Part shown: positions 26,085-34,653 of the stretch, in pieces
Numbering within the stretch: position 1 is the stretch's first letter
Layout: the number at the start of each line of letters is the position of its first letter
Source: Providencia vermicola
GTDB taxonomy: Bacteria; Pseudomonadota; Gammaproteobacteria; Enterobacterales; Enterobacteriaceae
Assembly: GCF_020381325.1 (NCBI RefSeq)
Contig: NZ_JAGSPI010000002.1
Coordinates: 400,508-464,507 of the forward strand
Reading direction: 5' to 3'
DNA: 64,000 nt
The notes under the pieces: model-generated
Databases searched by the model: none
Told to the model about the DNA's origin: nothing
Seen by the model: the letters and a program-made list of their open reading frames with translations, nothing else
Position numbers and translations under genes: made by a program

Positions 26085-27560
26085 ATGAGCACATTTTTTA
26101 TGGGTGTTGACCTCGGTGGGACAGTCATTAAAGCGGGGATCTACACACCTGAAGGCCAAGAAATTACCGTTGCTGAGCACCCATTTCCCACCGAAAGCCC
26201 TGAGGCGGGTTTCAGCGAACGCAATATGGACGAATTATGGCAAGCTTCTTGCCATGTTATCCGCGATGCCATCAAAAATAGCCGTTTAAATGCATCCCAA
26301 ATATCTGGCGTCAGCTTTTCTTCACACGGAAAAGGCCTGTACTTATTAGATAAACAAGGTAAACCTGTCCGCAAAGGGATTGTGTCCTCAGACTCACGCG
26401 CCCAAGCCATTGTCGATAAATGGCATCAAAATGGCACAGCAGACAACGCTTATCCGCTGAGTTTGCAGCAGTTGTGGGCTTCACACCCTGTCGCATTACT
26501 GCGTTGGTTAAAAGAAAATGAGCCTGATAATTACCGTGATACGGCCCATGTTCTGATGGTACACGACTATATTCGGTACCGCCTAACTGGACAAATCGCG
26601 TGTGAAGAAACCAATATTTCAGGTAGCCAGCTGTTTAACCAAATTCAGTCAGGTTATGACCCTAAACTTTGCCAACTCTTCGGCATTGATGAGGTGAATG
26701 ACAAACTCGCTCCTGTTATCAATTCCGCAGAGCTTGCGGGGACGGTTACTCGCCAAGCAGCTGAAGAATCAGGCCTTGTGGAAGGAACACCTGTCTTTGG
26801 CGGCTTCTTTGATGTCGTTGGCGCAGCATTAGCATCGGGTGTCAGTCAAAAAGACAAACTCAGCGCAGTTGCAGGGACATGGACAATTTCCACTCGTGTT
26901 TTCGACGAAATTGTTCCCTCAGACTACCCGTATGTTTGGAGCAAATACTGTATTCCAGGCACCTATTTTGTCCATGAGGGGAGCCCAACGTCAGCCAGTA
27001 ATTTGGCGTGGTTTACGCGCCATTTCTTCAACCAACGGTTGCAAGATTATGACGTACTAAACCATTGCGTTGCCGAAGGGGCAACACGGAAAAACGATAT
27101 TTTATTCTTTCCATGGCTGTACGGTTCGAACTACCACAGTAACCTGCATGGCGGGTTATTAGGGTTAAGCTCACACCATACCGACGCTGACATTGTTTAC
27201 GCTATTTACCAAGGTATCGTGTTCTCGCATCTGCTGCACCAAGACCGCATTGTTGGCCTTGATAATGCCACTGAATCCATCCGTTTCACGGGTGGGCCAA
27301 CACAATCACCACTGTGGATGCAGATGTTCTGTGATGCCAGTAATTTGCCGCTAGATGTTGTGAACGTGCAGCAATCAGGCTGCCAAGCTGCGGCATTGTG
27401 TGCTGCGGTAGGGAGCGGGTATTATTCAGGTTTTGATGCAGCGATTGCCGCGAGTACGCCCAAAATCACTACTTACCAACCTAATGCGCTAGGCCATCAG
27501 CAATTACGTGATAAATTCACGCGTTTTAAAGCGGTCGCGGATGCATTAAGTCGTCATTAA
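26085..27560 (+). CDS. lyxK: L-xylulokinase (FGGY family, LyxK-like)
   Basis: A 491-residue FGGY carbohydrate kinase. It resembles E. coli LyxK in length and in many segments (GVDLGGTVIKAGIYT, GFSERNMDELWQASCHVIRDAI, SSHGKGLYLLDK, HPVALLRWLKENEP, HDYIRYRLTG, CEETNIS, GTPVFGGFFDVVGAAL, EGSPTSASNLAWF, VFSHLLHQDR). It phosphorylates L-xylulose to L-xylulose 5-phosphate with ATP. ATG 26085 lies seven bases after AAGGAG; an earlier in-frame ATG at 26058 lies inside the epimerase gene. It is the last gene of the importer operon and is followed by a strong terminator. Confidence 0.87.
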   Translation: MSTFFMGVDLGGTVIKAGIYTPEGQEITVAEHPFPTESPEAGFSERNMDELWQASCHVIRDAIKNSRLNASQISGVSFSSHGKGLYLLDKQGKPVRKGIVSSDSRAQAIVDKWHQNGTADNAYPLSLQQLWASHPVALLRWLKENEPDNYRDTAHVLMVHDYIRYRLTGQIACEETNISGSQLFNQIQSGYDPKLCQLFGIDEVNDKLAPVINSAELAGTVTRQAAEESGLVEGTPVFGGFFDVVGAALASGVSQKDKLSAVAGTWTISTRVFDEIVPSDYPYVWSKYCIPGTYFVHEGSPTSASNLAWFTRHFFNQRLQDYDVLNHCVAEGATRKNDILFFPWLYGSNYHSNLHGGLLGLSSHHTDADIVYAIYQGIVFSHLLHQDRIVGLDNATESIRFTGGPTQSPLWMQMFCDASNLPLDVVNVQQSGCQAAALCAAVGSGYYSGFDAAIAASTPKITTYQPNALGHQQLRDKFTRFKAVADALSRH

Positions 27561-27573
27561 ATACACGTAAATC

Positions 27574-27613
27574 ATAAAGGCAGCGCGGATATTAAGCCCT
27601 GCCTTTATTTTTG
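27574..27613. terminator. Bidirectional terminator
   Basis: ATAAAGGCAG (27574-27583) pairs perfectly with CTGCCTTTAT (27599-27608), followed by TTTTTG on the plus strand. It separates the convergent lyxK-like and sulfatase-like genes and can serve both. Confidence 0.8.
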
Positions 27614-27618
27614 TTCAA

Positions 27619-28962
27619 TTAATCCGCAACAACTTTTGTGTTAACCGTTACAGGAGAAAGTACGGTATCCTGCGGCAAGCTATCGTACTTCACAAACTCA
27701 TCTCGTGGGAAAACAAACACATCGATATCTTTTTCTGGTGTGATGGTGTCCGCGACAATACTTTTAGCTGGTGATGTCAGGTTCGTTTCAACCCCTAACC
27801 AAGACGCAAAGTAATCAAACAAATTCCACTCACTTAACGTTTCATCACGAAATTCCCGTTGTGTATCGTCCGAATTCATCACCACTAACGGAATTTGATA
27901 CGCCCCTTTCACCAATTGTCCGTGGCGTAGATACAAGTTGCCCTCTTTAATGAAGCCTTTATATTCTGCCTCCAAAGCCGCAACGTGTTGCTTATTCGCT
28001 TTCACTAAACCTTGCCCATGGTCAGCAAAATACAAGATGGAGAATGGGTTTTCACCATTTTTATTGTTTTCTTGCAAAATGTTATACACATCACCAATAA
28101 AATCATCACTGAGTTTTATCCCTGATACATAACAATTCACCAGACTACCCCACCCTGTATCAAACTGCTCAGGATTGATGTTGTAGTTCTCTTTGATAAG
28201 CCCACATGCGCCTTTTGGCCAGCCATCATGATGTGGCCCCCACATATGCACAAAAATCACTTTTTCTTTGTCTGACGGGTTATTTAATGCAGCTTTAAAG
28301 GCAGGCAACATTTTGAAGTCGTTAGTGAGTTTATTCACACTATCGTCAACCGTGAATTTCTCTTGTACAAACAAGTTTTCAAACCCGACTTTGCTGTCCC
28401 TTACAGGTAAAAAATAATTGGCTTTTAAAAAGTAGTTCGTAAAGCCAATTTCGTCGTCCCCAAAACTACCGTTATTACCAATATAGTAGGTTTCATAGCC
28501 CGCTTGGTTGGCAAGGTCAACAATGGAGTTATTGTTGTAATATGGCTTTTCGTGGTGCTCAGTGATAGTGCTGAGATCATTTTTGGCTAATGCACGAGTC
28601 AGCGTTGGCACTGTATTCGACGCAGCGCTGATAAAGTGGTTAAAAAAACGGCCATTTACAGAAGACAGAAATGGCGTGTTTTCTAATGGGTAGCCATAGG
28701 TGTGCATATAGTTTTTATTGGTACTTTCCCCGATGATGACGACTTTTATCTTGTATTTGTCCGCACTTTTTTTGGTAATTTGAATATCTGTTTTGGTATT
28801 CACGCCATAACATAGATCCGCGTTGGATTTTGCTGCTTGTATGAGTTCAGGCGTACATGCTTTGGTATACACCCCTGCATTTTCGGTGGTGTTCGCCTGC
28901 GCCCATGAAACTGTGGTCAGTAACAGCGTGCTGTAGAGTGCAGTGGTATTGATTAATTTCAT
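27619..28962 (-). CDS. Soluble periplasmic sulfatase/phosphoethanolamine transferase-like protein
   Basis: A 447-residue exported protein with a signal peptide (about residues 1-23) and then an alkaline-phosphatase-fold domain. VVIIGESTNKNYMHTYGYP at 74-92 is the nucleophile region of the EptA/CptA family (candidate Thr81); later come FVHMWGPHHDG, YFADHGQGL and LRHGQLVKGAYQIPLVV, which supply the metal and substrate residues. Unlike EptA, EptB or CptA it has no five-helix membrane domain, so it should be free in the periplasm. ATG 28962 follows AAGGA by seven bases; an ATG 15 bases upstream has no site. It stands alone between two convergent/divergent units. Transferase, phosphatase or sulfatase activity are all possible. 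Confidence 0.75.
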   Translation of the reverse strand: MKLINTTALYSTLLLTTVSWAQANTTENAGVYTKACTPELIQAAKSNADLCYGVNTKTDIQITKKSADKYKIKVVIIGESTNKNYMHTYGYPLENTPFLSSVNGRFFNHFISAASNTVPTLTRALAKNDLSTITEHHEKPYYNNNSIVDLANQAGYETYYIGNNGSFGDDEIGFTNYFLKANYFLPVRDSKVGFENLFVQEKFTVDDSVNKLTNDFKMLPAFKAALNNPSDKEKVIFVHMWGPHHDGWPKGACGLIKENYNINPEQFDTGWGSLVNCYVSGIKLSDDFIGDVYNILQENNKNGENPFSILYFADHGQGLVKANKQHVAALEAEYKGFIKEGNLYLRHGQLVKGAYQIPLVVMNSDDTQREFRDETLSEWNLFDYFASWLGVETNLTSPAKSIVADTITPEKDIDVFVFPRDEFVKYDSLPQDTVLSPVTVNTKVVAD

Positions 28963-29474
28963 CTCCAGATCCTTCATTTTTATCGTTTATTTTTTCTATA
29001 CTGATGGAGCAAACCGATAAAATTTTTTGCATGGCTTTTCGTACAATTTTTTCCATTGTGCTATTGCCTAACAGCATGCACCAAAATTTCATCATTAAAT
29101 TAATATATTGAAATAATATTTCATTAGAAGCGTTAGGTTAAGAAATTGGGATACAAGTACCAATAAAAAATATCTAAAATGGAAGGCAAAATACCTTGTT
29201 TTTATTATTACAGCCTTTACTCAGCTTTTAATTTCTTTATTAAACAAATAATTACTGAGTTATAACTGCCTTCCTATTCGGCATTTTTTTACTTGCATTC
29301 ATTACATTAAGAGTTGTGATGGAGATCGGTAATTCAGCGTTTACCGAGTCTGGATTAGTGATATAGCTCTGATTTTCCATTTTCCTCGCTAGAAACCAAA
29401 ATGGAACCGATTCCATAATAAGTTATTCGCAATGGTAATGGGGTTTGTCCCTTCCAAGAAGGCAGAGGAAAGTC
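28963..29474. other. 512-bp divergent intergenic region
   Basis: A non-coding, AT-rich stretch between the sulfatase-like gene (minus) and kguE (plus). It contains the PtxS-type operator at 29402-29415. A weak promoter candidate for kguE is TTTACC at 29340 with TATAGC at 29362. Apart from these I see nothing distinct in it. Confidence 0.5.
29402..29415. promoter_or_regulatory. PtxS-type operator upstream of kguE
   Basis: TGGAACCGATTCCA is a near-perfect palindrome, extended by one base on each side to ATGGAACCGATTCCAT. It matches the Pseudomonas PtxS operator TGAAACCGGTTTCA at 11 of 14 positions, including the central ACCG. It lies 60 bp upstream of kguE, where repressor binding would block the operon. 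Confidence 0.75.
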
Positions 29475-30227
29475 ATGAGCAAAGAGATTATTGTCGTCAC
29501 CGCCGCCTACGGCGCACAAACCGTAAAACAACTTGGTGGTCAACAGGCTTTATTTGATGTTATTCAAGGAGCAAATGCGGATGGTGTCGAGATCCGTCAA
29601 GAGTTACTGCTCCCTAACGATAAGCTTGATGATATTGCTAATGGGCTGCAAGCAAGGCAACTCAGTGCGGTCTATTCTGTGCCAGATACCTTATTTCAGC
29701 ACCATTCACCGATTGAAATCACAAAGCTACAGCGTTATTTCGACGATGCAAAAAAGTTGAATGCCCGCTTCCTTAAACTCTCGTTAGGTGACCTGCCAGA
29801 ACAGTACAATTTAACGGACGTTATTAACCTACTCAAACATTATTCCACCCAATTAGTTATCGAAAATGACCAAACAAAAGTCGGTGGTCATATTGCTCCA
29901 CTCAAACACTTTTTTAAGGATGTCGTGGCGCAAAATATGCCAATCAAAATGGCATTCGATATGGCCAATTGGCACTGGCTCGATGAAAACCCTGTCATTG
30001 CCGCGCAACACTTTGCCCCTTTGGTCGCCTACATCCACGTAAAAGCCAGCCAGTTACGTGCAGATAATAAATGCGTTGCTGTTGCCCTTGATGATAGCGA
30101 CGGGTTATGGAAAGCCGTCTTAAGCTTACTGCCTAACGACGTTCCCCGCGGGATTGAATTCCCTCTTGAGGGTGATGACCTACGTGCAGTAACCGAACAC
30201 TATGTTTCTCTGTTAAAGGAGATTTAA
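29475..30227 (+). CDS. kguE: Sugar phosphate isomerase/epimerase-like protein KguE
   Basis: A 250-residue TIM-barrel protein of the AP-endonuclease-2 superfamily, with GVEIRQELL, LVIENDQTKVGGH, FDMANWHW and IHVKASQ segments at the metal-binding positions. In Pseudomonas the first gene of the kgu operon encodes such a putative epimerase, whose exact reaction is not settled. The gene order here (kguE, kguK, kguT, kguD, ptxS) is the same. ATG 29475 has GAGGA six bases upstream. It begins the operon 60 bp downstream of the PtxS-type operator and is followed three bases later by the kinase gene. Confidence 0.82.
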   Translation: MSKEIIVVTAAYGAQTVKQLGGQQALFDVIQGANADGVEIRQELLLPNDKLDDIANGLQARQLSAVYSVPDTLFQHHSPIEITKLQRYFDDAKKLNARFLKLSLGDLPEQYNLTDVINLLKHYSTQLVIENDQTKVGGHIAPLKHFFKDVVAQNMPIKMAFDMANWHWLDENPVIAAQHFAPLVAYIHVKASQLRADNKCVAVALDDSDGLWKAVLSLLPNDVPRGIEFPLEGDDLRAVTEHYVSLLKEI

Positions 30228-30230
30228 TTT

Positions 30231-31214
30231 ATGAAAAATCAATTAGATGTTGTGACCCTCGGCGAAGCCATGATGATGTTTGTGGCGACAAATACCGGTG
30301 AGCTCCATGAAGTTGAAAGCTTTGTTCGCCGTGCTGCGGGGGCAGAACTGAATGTGGCGATAGGCCTTTCCCGTATCGGCTTAAAAAGCGGTTGGGTAAG
30401 TCGCCTAGGCAATGACTCTTTTGGCCGCTTTATCCAAAGTACATTAGATAAAGAACATGTTGATCATCAATGTGTTAAATTCGATGATAATAACCCAACG
30501 GGCTTTCAACTCAAGTCTAAAGCTGAAAATGGAACCGATCCCAAAGTGGAGTATTTCCGTAAAGGTTCAGCGGCAAGTCATTTAGATCTCACTGATTTCA
30601 ATGAAGATTATTTTTCCTCTGCACGCCACTTACATTTAAGCGGCGTCGCCGCAGCGCTTTCTGCCACCAGCTACCAATTATCACTCTATGCAGCGAAATG
30701 GATGCAAAATGCAGGAAAAACATTATCTTTCGACCCTAATTTGCGCCCATCTTTATGGAAAAGTGAAAGTGATATGGTAATGCAATTAAACCAGCTAGCC
30801 TTTCATGCCAATTGGGTCTTGCCCGGTTTAAAAGAGGGAAAAATCCTCACAGGTTTTGACCAACCCGAAGCCATCGCTGATTTTTACCTCTCCCAAGGGG
30901 TAGAAGCTGTAATCATCAAAACGGGCGAGCAAGGTGCTTACTATAAAACATCGAATAACCAACAAGGTATCGTCCCTGCTTGCTTAGTGAAAAATGTAGT
31001 GGATACCGTTGGCGCTGGTGATGGCTTTGCCGTTGGGGTTATTAGCGCGCTTATTGAAGGGTTATCTTTACCTCAAGCCGTCGAAAGAGGAAACTTTATC
31101 GGTGCAAGGGCTATCCAAGTGATTGGTGATAGTGAAGGCTTACCGACCAAAGCGCAGTTACAGCAAGAAATGATGACATTTTCCCCCTCAACTACCGCAG
31201 ATGCTGCGTGCTAA
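30231..31214 (+). CDS. kguK: 2-ketogluconate kinase (PfkB family)
   Basis: A 327-residue ribokinase/PfkB-family kinase. It shows TLGEAMMMFVA at the start, the RRAAGAELNVAIGLSRIG substrate-binding segment near residue 33, and the anion-hole and catalytic Asp motif DTVGAGDGFAVG near 262-273. It phosphorylates 2-keto-D-gluconate at C6, giving 2-keto-6-phosphogluconate. 2-Keto-3-deoxygluconate kinase is the closest alternative by sequence, but the flanking kguE, kguT and kguD decide for 2-ketogluconate. A second sequence close to the PtxS operator lies inside this gene at 30530-30543. Confidence 0.88.
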   Translation: MKNQLDVVTLGEAMMMFVATNTGELHEVESFVRRAAGAELNVAIGLSRIGLKSGWVSRLGNDSFGRFIQSTLDKEHVDHQCVKFDDNNPTGFQLKSKAENGTDPKVEYFRKGSAASHLDLTDFNEDYFSSARHLHLSGVAAALSATSYQLSLYAAKWMQNAGKTLSFDPNLRPSLWKSESDMVMQLNQLAFHANWVLPGLKEGKILTGFDQPEAIADFYLSQGVEAVIIKTGEQGAYYKTSNNQQGIVPACLVKNVVDTVGAGDGFAVGVISALIEGLSLPQAVERGNFIGARAIQVIGDSEGLPTKAQLQQEMMTFSPSTTADAAC

Positions 31215-31227
31215 GAAGGAGTAGATT

Positions 31228-32508
31228 ATGACAACTAGAGCACCTGCGATGTCACGTTGGTGGCGCATTATGCCAATCGTGTTTATCACCTACAGCCTTG
31301 CCTATCTCGACCGCGCTAACTACAGCTTTGCCGCCGCTGCAGGGATCAACGCCGATTTAGGTATCACCAAAGGGATGTCCTCTCTGCTTGGCTCCCTGTT
31401 TTTCTTAGGGTACTTTTTCTTCCAGATCCCTGGCGCTATTTATGCGGAGAAACGCAGCGTCAGAAAACTGATTTTCGCCTGTATTTTCCTATGGGGTATG
31501 TTTGCTAGCTTGACAGGAATGGTCAGCAATATCCCCATGTTGGTGATTATCCGTTTCAGCTTAGGTGTGGTCGAAGCCGCGGTCATGCCCGCCATGCTTA
31601 TCTACATCAGTAACTGGTTCACTCAATCCGAACGCTCACGAGCGAATACCTTTTTAATTTTAGGCAATCCCGTAACAGTGTTATGGATGTCAGTGTTATC
31701 GGGTTACTTAATCCAAGCTTTTGGTTGGCGTGAAATGTTTATCATCGAAGGTGTTCCAGCAGTTTTATGGGCATTTTTCTGGTGGCGAACTGCACGTGAT
31801 AAACCAAGCCAAGTTAATTGGTTAAGCCAGCAAGAAAAAGCCGATTTAGACAAAATCCTCAGTGATGAACAAAAAAATATTAAACCTGTACGCAATTACC
31901 GCGAGGCGTTCAAATCACGTAATGTTGTGCTGCTGTGCGCACAATATTTCTGCTGGAGCATCGGGGTTTATGGCTTTGTGTTATGGCTACCCTCGATTAT
32001 TCGCGGTGCATCAAACTTAGGCATGGTAGAAACTGGCTGGCTCTCTGCGGTGCCATATCTTGCCGCCACATTGGCGATGATTTTGGTATCATGGGCTTCA
32101 GACCGTATGCATAACCGTAAATTATTTGTCTGGCCAATGCTCTTAATCGGCGCAGTGTGCTTTCTTGGTTCTTACATGCTAGGCAATTCCAATTTCTGGT
32201 TATCTTATACATTACTGGTGATTGCGGGTGCCGCCATGTACGCACCTTATGGCCCATTCTTTGCGATTATCCCTGAAATGTTACCGAAAAACGTCGCTGG
32301 GGGCGCAATGGCGTTGATCAATAGCATGGGGGCCTTGGGGTCATTCTTTGGCTCATGGTTTGTCGGTTACCTCAATGGTGCCACCGGTAGCCCAAGTGCT
32401 TCCTATATGTTTATGGGTCTGGCATTGTTAGCCTCAGTGTTCTTTACGCTAATTGTGAAACCCAACCAAGAACCGAGCAGCGGTTCCGCTATCGCCAAAC
32501 ACGCTTAA
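31228..32508 (+). CDS. kguT: 2-ketogluconate MFS transporter
   Basis: A 426-residue major facilitator of the anion:cation symporter family with 12 segments. It has TYSLAYLDRANYSFAAAAG in TM1, LGVVEAAVMPAMLIYISNWF in TM4-5 and the long cytoplasmic loop with KADLDKILSDEQ. As the third gene of a kgu operon it should import 2-keto-D-gluconate with protons. It follows kguK by 13 bases with AAGGAG before the ATG and precedes kguD by 12. Confidence 0.88.
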   Translation: MTTRAPAMSRWWRIMPIVFITYSLAYLDRANYSFAAAAGINADLGITKGMSSLLGSLFFLGYFFFQIPGAIYAEKRSVRKLIFACIFLWGMFASLTGMVSNIPMLVIIRFSLGVVEAAVMPAMLIYISNWFTQSERSRANTFLILGNPVTVLWMSVLSGYLIQAFGWREMFIIEGVPAVLWAFFWWRTARDKPSQVNWLSQQEKADLDKILSDEQKNIKPVRNYREAFKSRNVVLLCAQYFCWSIGVYGFVLWLPSIIRGASNLGMVETGWLSAVPYLAATLAMILVSWASDRMHNRKLFVWPMLLIGAVCFLGSYMLGNSNFWLSYTLLVIAGAAMYAPYGPFFAIIPEMLPKNVAGGAMALINSMGALGSFFGSWFVGYLNGATGSPSASYMFMGLALLASVFFTLIVKPNQEPSSGSAIAKHA

Positions 32509-32520
32509 TAAGGGGCAACC

Positions 32521-33501
32521 ATGAAAAAGAATGTTATTTTGTATAAAACGATCCCCGATACGCAACTTGCACGCTTACAGCAGCAATTTAATGTTACTGT
32601 TTTTGATGAAATGACAGAAGAAAACAGAGCGGGTTTCCAGCAAGCATTAAGTACCGCCGAGGGTATTATTGGCGCAAGCTACCCGATTACAGCAAAAGAG
32701 CTGGCCCTTGCGCCACACCTAAAAGCAGCTTCAACCATTTCAGTAGGCGTTGACCAGTTTGACATTGACGCAATGAATGCGCGGAAAATCCCCTTAATGC
32801 ACACCCCCAATGTGCTTACTGAAACCACCGCAGACACTATTTTTGCCTTAGTACTTTGCAGTGCCCGCCGCATTATCGAAATGGCGGAAATGGTGAAAAA
32901 TGGTCAATGGACAAAAAGCATTGGCGAAAGTGATTACGGCAGTAACGTGAATGGTAAAACCATCGGTATTTTAGGTATGGGTCGCATTGGTTATGCCGTG
33001 GCAAAGCGTGCAAATGCCGGCTTTGGCATGCCAGTTCTCTATTACAGCAACCATGCACATGCAGAGGCTGAGACAAAACTGAATGCCCGACGCTGTGATT
33101 TAGATACGCTACTGAAAGAGTCTGACTTTGTTTGTGTGGTAGTCCCATTGTTGCCATCCACGGAAAAACTGATCGGTAAAACCGAACTGGCGAAAATGAA
33201 ACCTAGTGCGTTTTTGATCAATGGTTCTCGCGGGAAAATTATTGATGAAGCGGCGCTGATCGCAGCCTTAGAAAATGGGACGATACGCGGTGCGGGCTTG
33301 GATGTGTTTGAGGTGGAACCACTACCAACAGATTCTAAACTGCTCACATTACCAAATGTGGTTGCCCTGCCCCACATCGGTTCTGCCACCCATGAAACGC
33401 GCTATGCAATGGTCGAATGTGCAGTCGATAACCTCATTGCCGCACTAAACGGCGACCTTAGCGAAAATTGCGCCAATATAAGCGCGATACAAGCACGCTA
33501 G
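32521..33501 (+). CDS. kguD: 2-keto-6-phosphogluconate reductase (D-2-hydroxyacid dehydrogenase family)
   Basis: A 326-residue D-isomer-specific 2-hydroxyacid dehydrogenase of the GhrB/TkrA branch. The nucleotide-binding motif GMGRIG is near residue 155, and the catalytic Arg (NGSRGK), Glu (DVFEVEPLP) and His (LPHIGSAT) are all present. It reduces 2-keto-6-phosphogluconate to 6-phosphogluconate, which enters the pentose phosphate or Entner-Doudoroff route. 2-Ketogluconate/glyoxylate reductase of the GhrB type would look similar; the operon context favours kguD. A strong terminator follows. Confidence 0.87.
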   Translation: MKKNVILYKTIPDTQLARLQQQFNVTVFDEMTEENRAGFQQALSTAEGIIGASYPITAKELALAPHLKAASTISVGVDQFDIDAMNARKIPLMHTPNVLTETTADTIFALVLCSARRIIEMAEMVKNGQWTKSIGESDYGSNVNGKTIGILGMGRIGYAVAKRANAGFGMPVLYYSNHAHAEAETKLNARRCDLDTLLKESDFVCVVVPLLPSTEKLIGKTELAKMKPSAFLINGSRGKIIDEAALIAALENGTIRGAGLDVFEVEPLPTDSKLLTLPNVVALPHIGSATHETRYAMVECAVDNLIAALNGDLSENCANISAIQAR

Positions 33502-33515
33502 TTTCTATCAATAAC

Positions 33516-33542
33516 ACAAAGAGGGGCTCCCCTCTTTGTTCT
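33516..33542. terminator. Bidirectional terminator between kguD and ptxS
   Basis: ACAAAGAGGGG (33516-33526) and CCCCTCTTTGT (33529-33539) form a perfect 11-bp stem with a tiny loop, between convergent kguD and ptxS. A/T-rich stem bases at the outer ends suit termination on either strand. Confidence 0.8.
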
Positions 33543-33550
33543 ATCCTGCC

Positions 33551-34591
33551 CTACAATGTGGTTGAATTCCTCACCACTAACTCACCATGGAACAGATATT
33601 GTGTTGGGGCTTTTTCGGGGTTTTCCAGCTTTTCTAATAAACACTCAACCGCTTTATGGCCCATTTCCGCTGTAGGTTGTGAAACAGAGGTAATCCCTTG
33701 CCCAGCAAAGGCCGCCCATTCGAGGTTATCAAAACTGAGAAAACCAATATCTGCTCCCCAACGTAACCCTTGTTGGTTCATCACATAGGCAAGCTGCAAG
33801 GTTAACACACCATTTGCCGCCACAATCGCTTTACGCATACCACGGTGCGAAGCGCAAAAGCTGGCAACGATGGAATCTAATTGCGCTGGGTCTGGTAAGG
33901 TGATTTGGTGAAACTCGCCTTTTACTTGCCCTTGCTGGTTTAGCAAGCGTTGGAAAGTTTGCAGGCGCTCTTTACGCGCGCTGTTATATTCAATGGGTTC
34001 GGTCACAAAGCAAATGGCCTCGAAACCTTGTTCTATCAAGTGGTTAAATGCCATTTCAGCAGATGCAGGGTTATCTAAACCGACCATATCACATGGGAAA
34101 TCCTCGATTTTTCTATCGAGTAAAACAAAAGGCAATGTGGTTTGGTTTAGCACATCAATAAATTGTGCGTTCACCCCCGCTGAATTAATAATTAACCCAT
34201 CAACACGGTAGCCTTTTAATAACTGAATAAATTGGCATTCCAGCTCAATGCTATTGTTTGCATTGCACACCACCGTCATAAAGCCTTGCTTGATGGACTC
34301 TGACTCGACCCCTTTGAGCACCTCCACCGAGAATGGGTTTCCGATATCGGCAATAATCAACCCTATCAACCCTGTACGGCCATGCTTTAAGCTACGCGCC
34401 ATTTGGTTTGGGCGATAATTCAGTTCTTGGATTGCAGCTTCAATACGTTGGCGCATGTTATCCGACAGCAAATGCAATTCACCGTTTAAATAACGTGAGA
34501 TACTGGTTTTCCCTGCCTGTGCTTTGGCAGCCACATCTTTGATTGTTGCTACTTTTTGAATTTTTGGTGCCATCGCGCGCGTTTTTTCCAT
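33551..34591 (-). CDS. ptxS: LacI-family repressor of 2-ketogluconate genes (PtxS-like)
   Basis: A 346-residue LacI/GalR regulator. The HTH is at residues 15-40 (ATIKDVAAKAQAGKTSISRYLNGE), the hinge helix near 56-68 (NYRPNQMARSLKHGRTG), and a type I periplasmic-binding-protein-like effector domain follows (GLIIADIGNPF ... VSQPTAEMGHKAVECLLEKL). Convergent at the end of kguEKTD, it is placed as PtxS is in pseudomonads, where 2-ketogluconate releases the repressor. The operator at 29402 fits. The start is uncertain: neither ATG 34591 nor ATG 34573 has a good ribosome binding site. GntR or IdnR-type gluconate repressors are the alternative. Confidence 0.8.
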   Translation of the reverse strand: MEKTRAMAPKIQKVATIKDVAAKAQAGKTSISRYLNGELHLLSDNMRQRIEAAIQELNYRPNQMARSLKHGRTGLIGLIIADIGNPFSVEVLKGVESESIKQGFMTVVCNANNSIELECQFIQLLKGYRVDGLIINSAGVNAQFIDVLNQTTLPFVLLDRKIEDFPCDMVGLDNPASAEMAFNHLIEQGFEAICFVTEPIEYNSARKERLQTFQRLLNQQGQVKGEFHQITLPDPAQLDSIVASFCASHRGMRKAIVAANGVLTLQLAYVMNQQGLRWGADIGFLSFDNLEWAAFAGQGITSVSQPTAEMGHKAVECLLEKLENPEKAPTQYLFHGELVVRNSTTL

Positions 34592-34653
34592 GTGATGAAA
34601 AGAAAGGCTAATGCCTTATCTTACTCGAATTAATAGCAATTTACTTGCCATAT

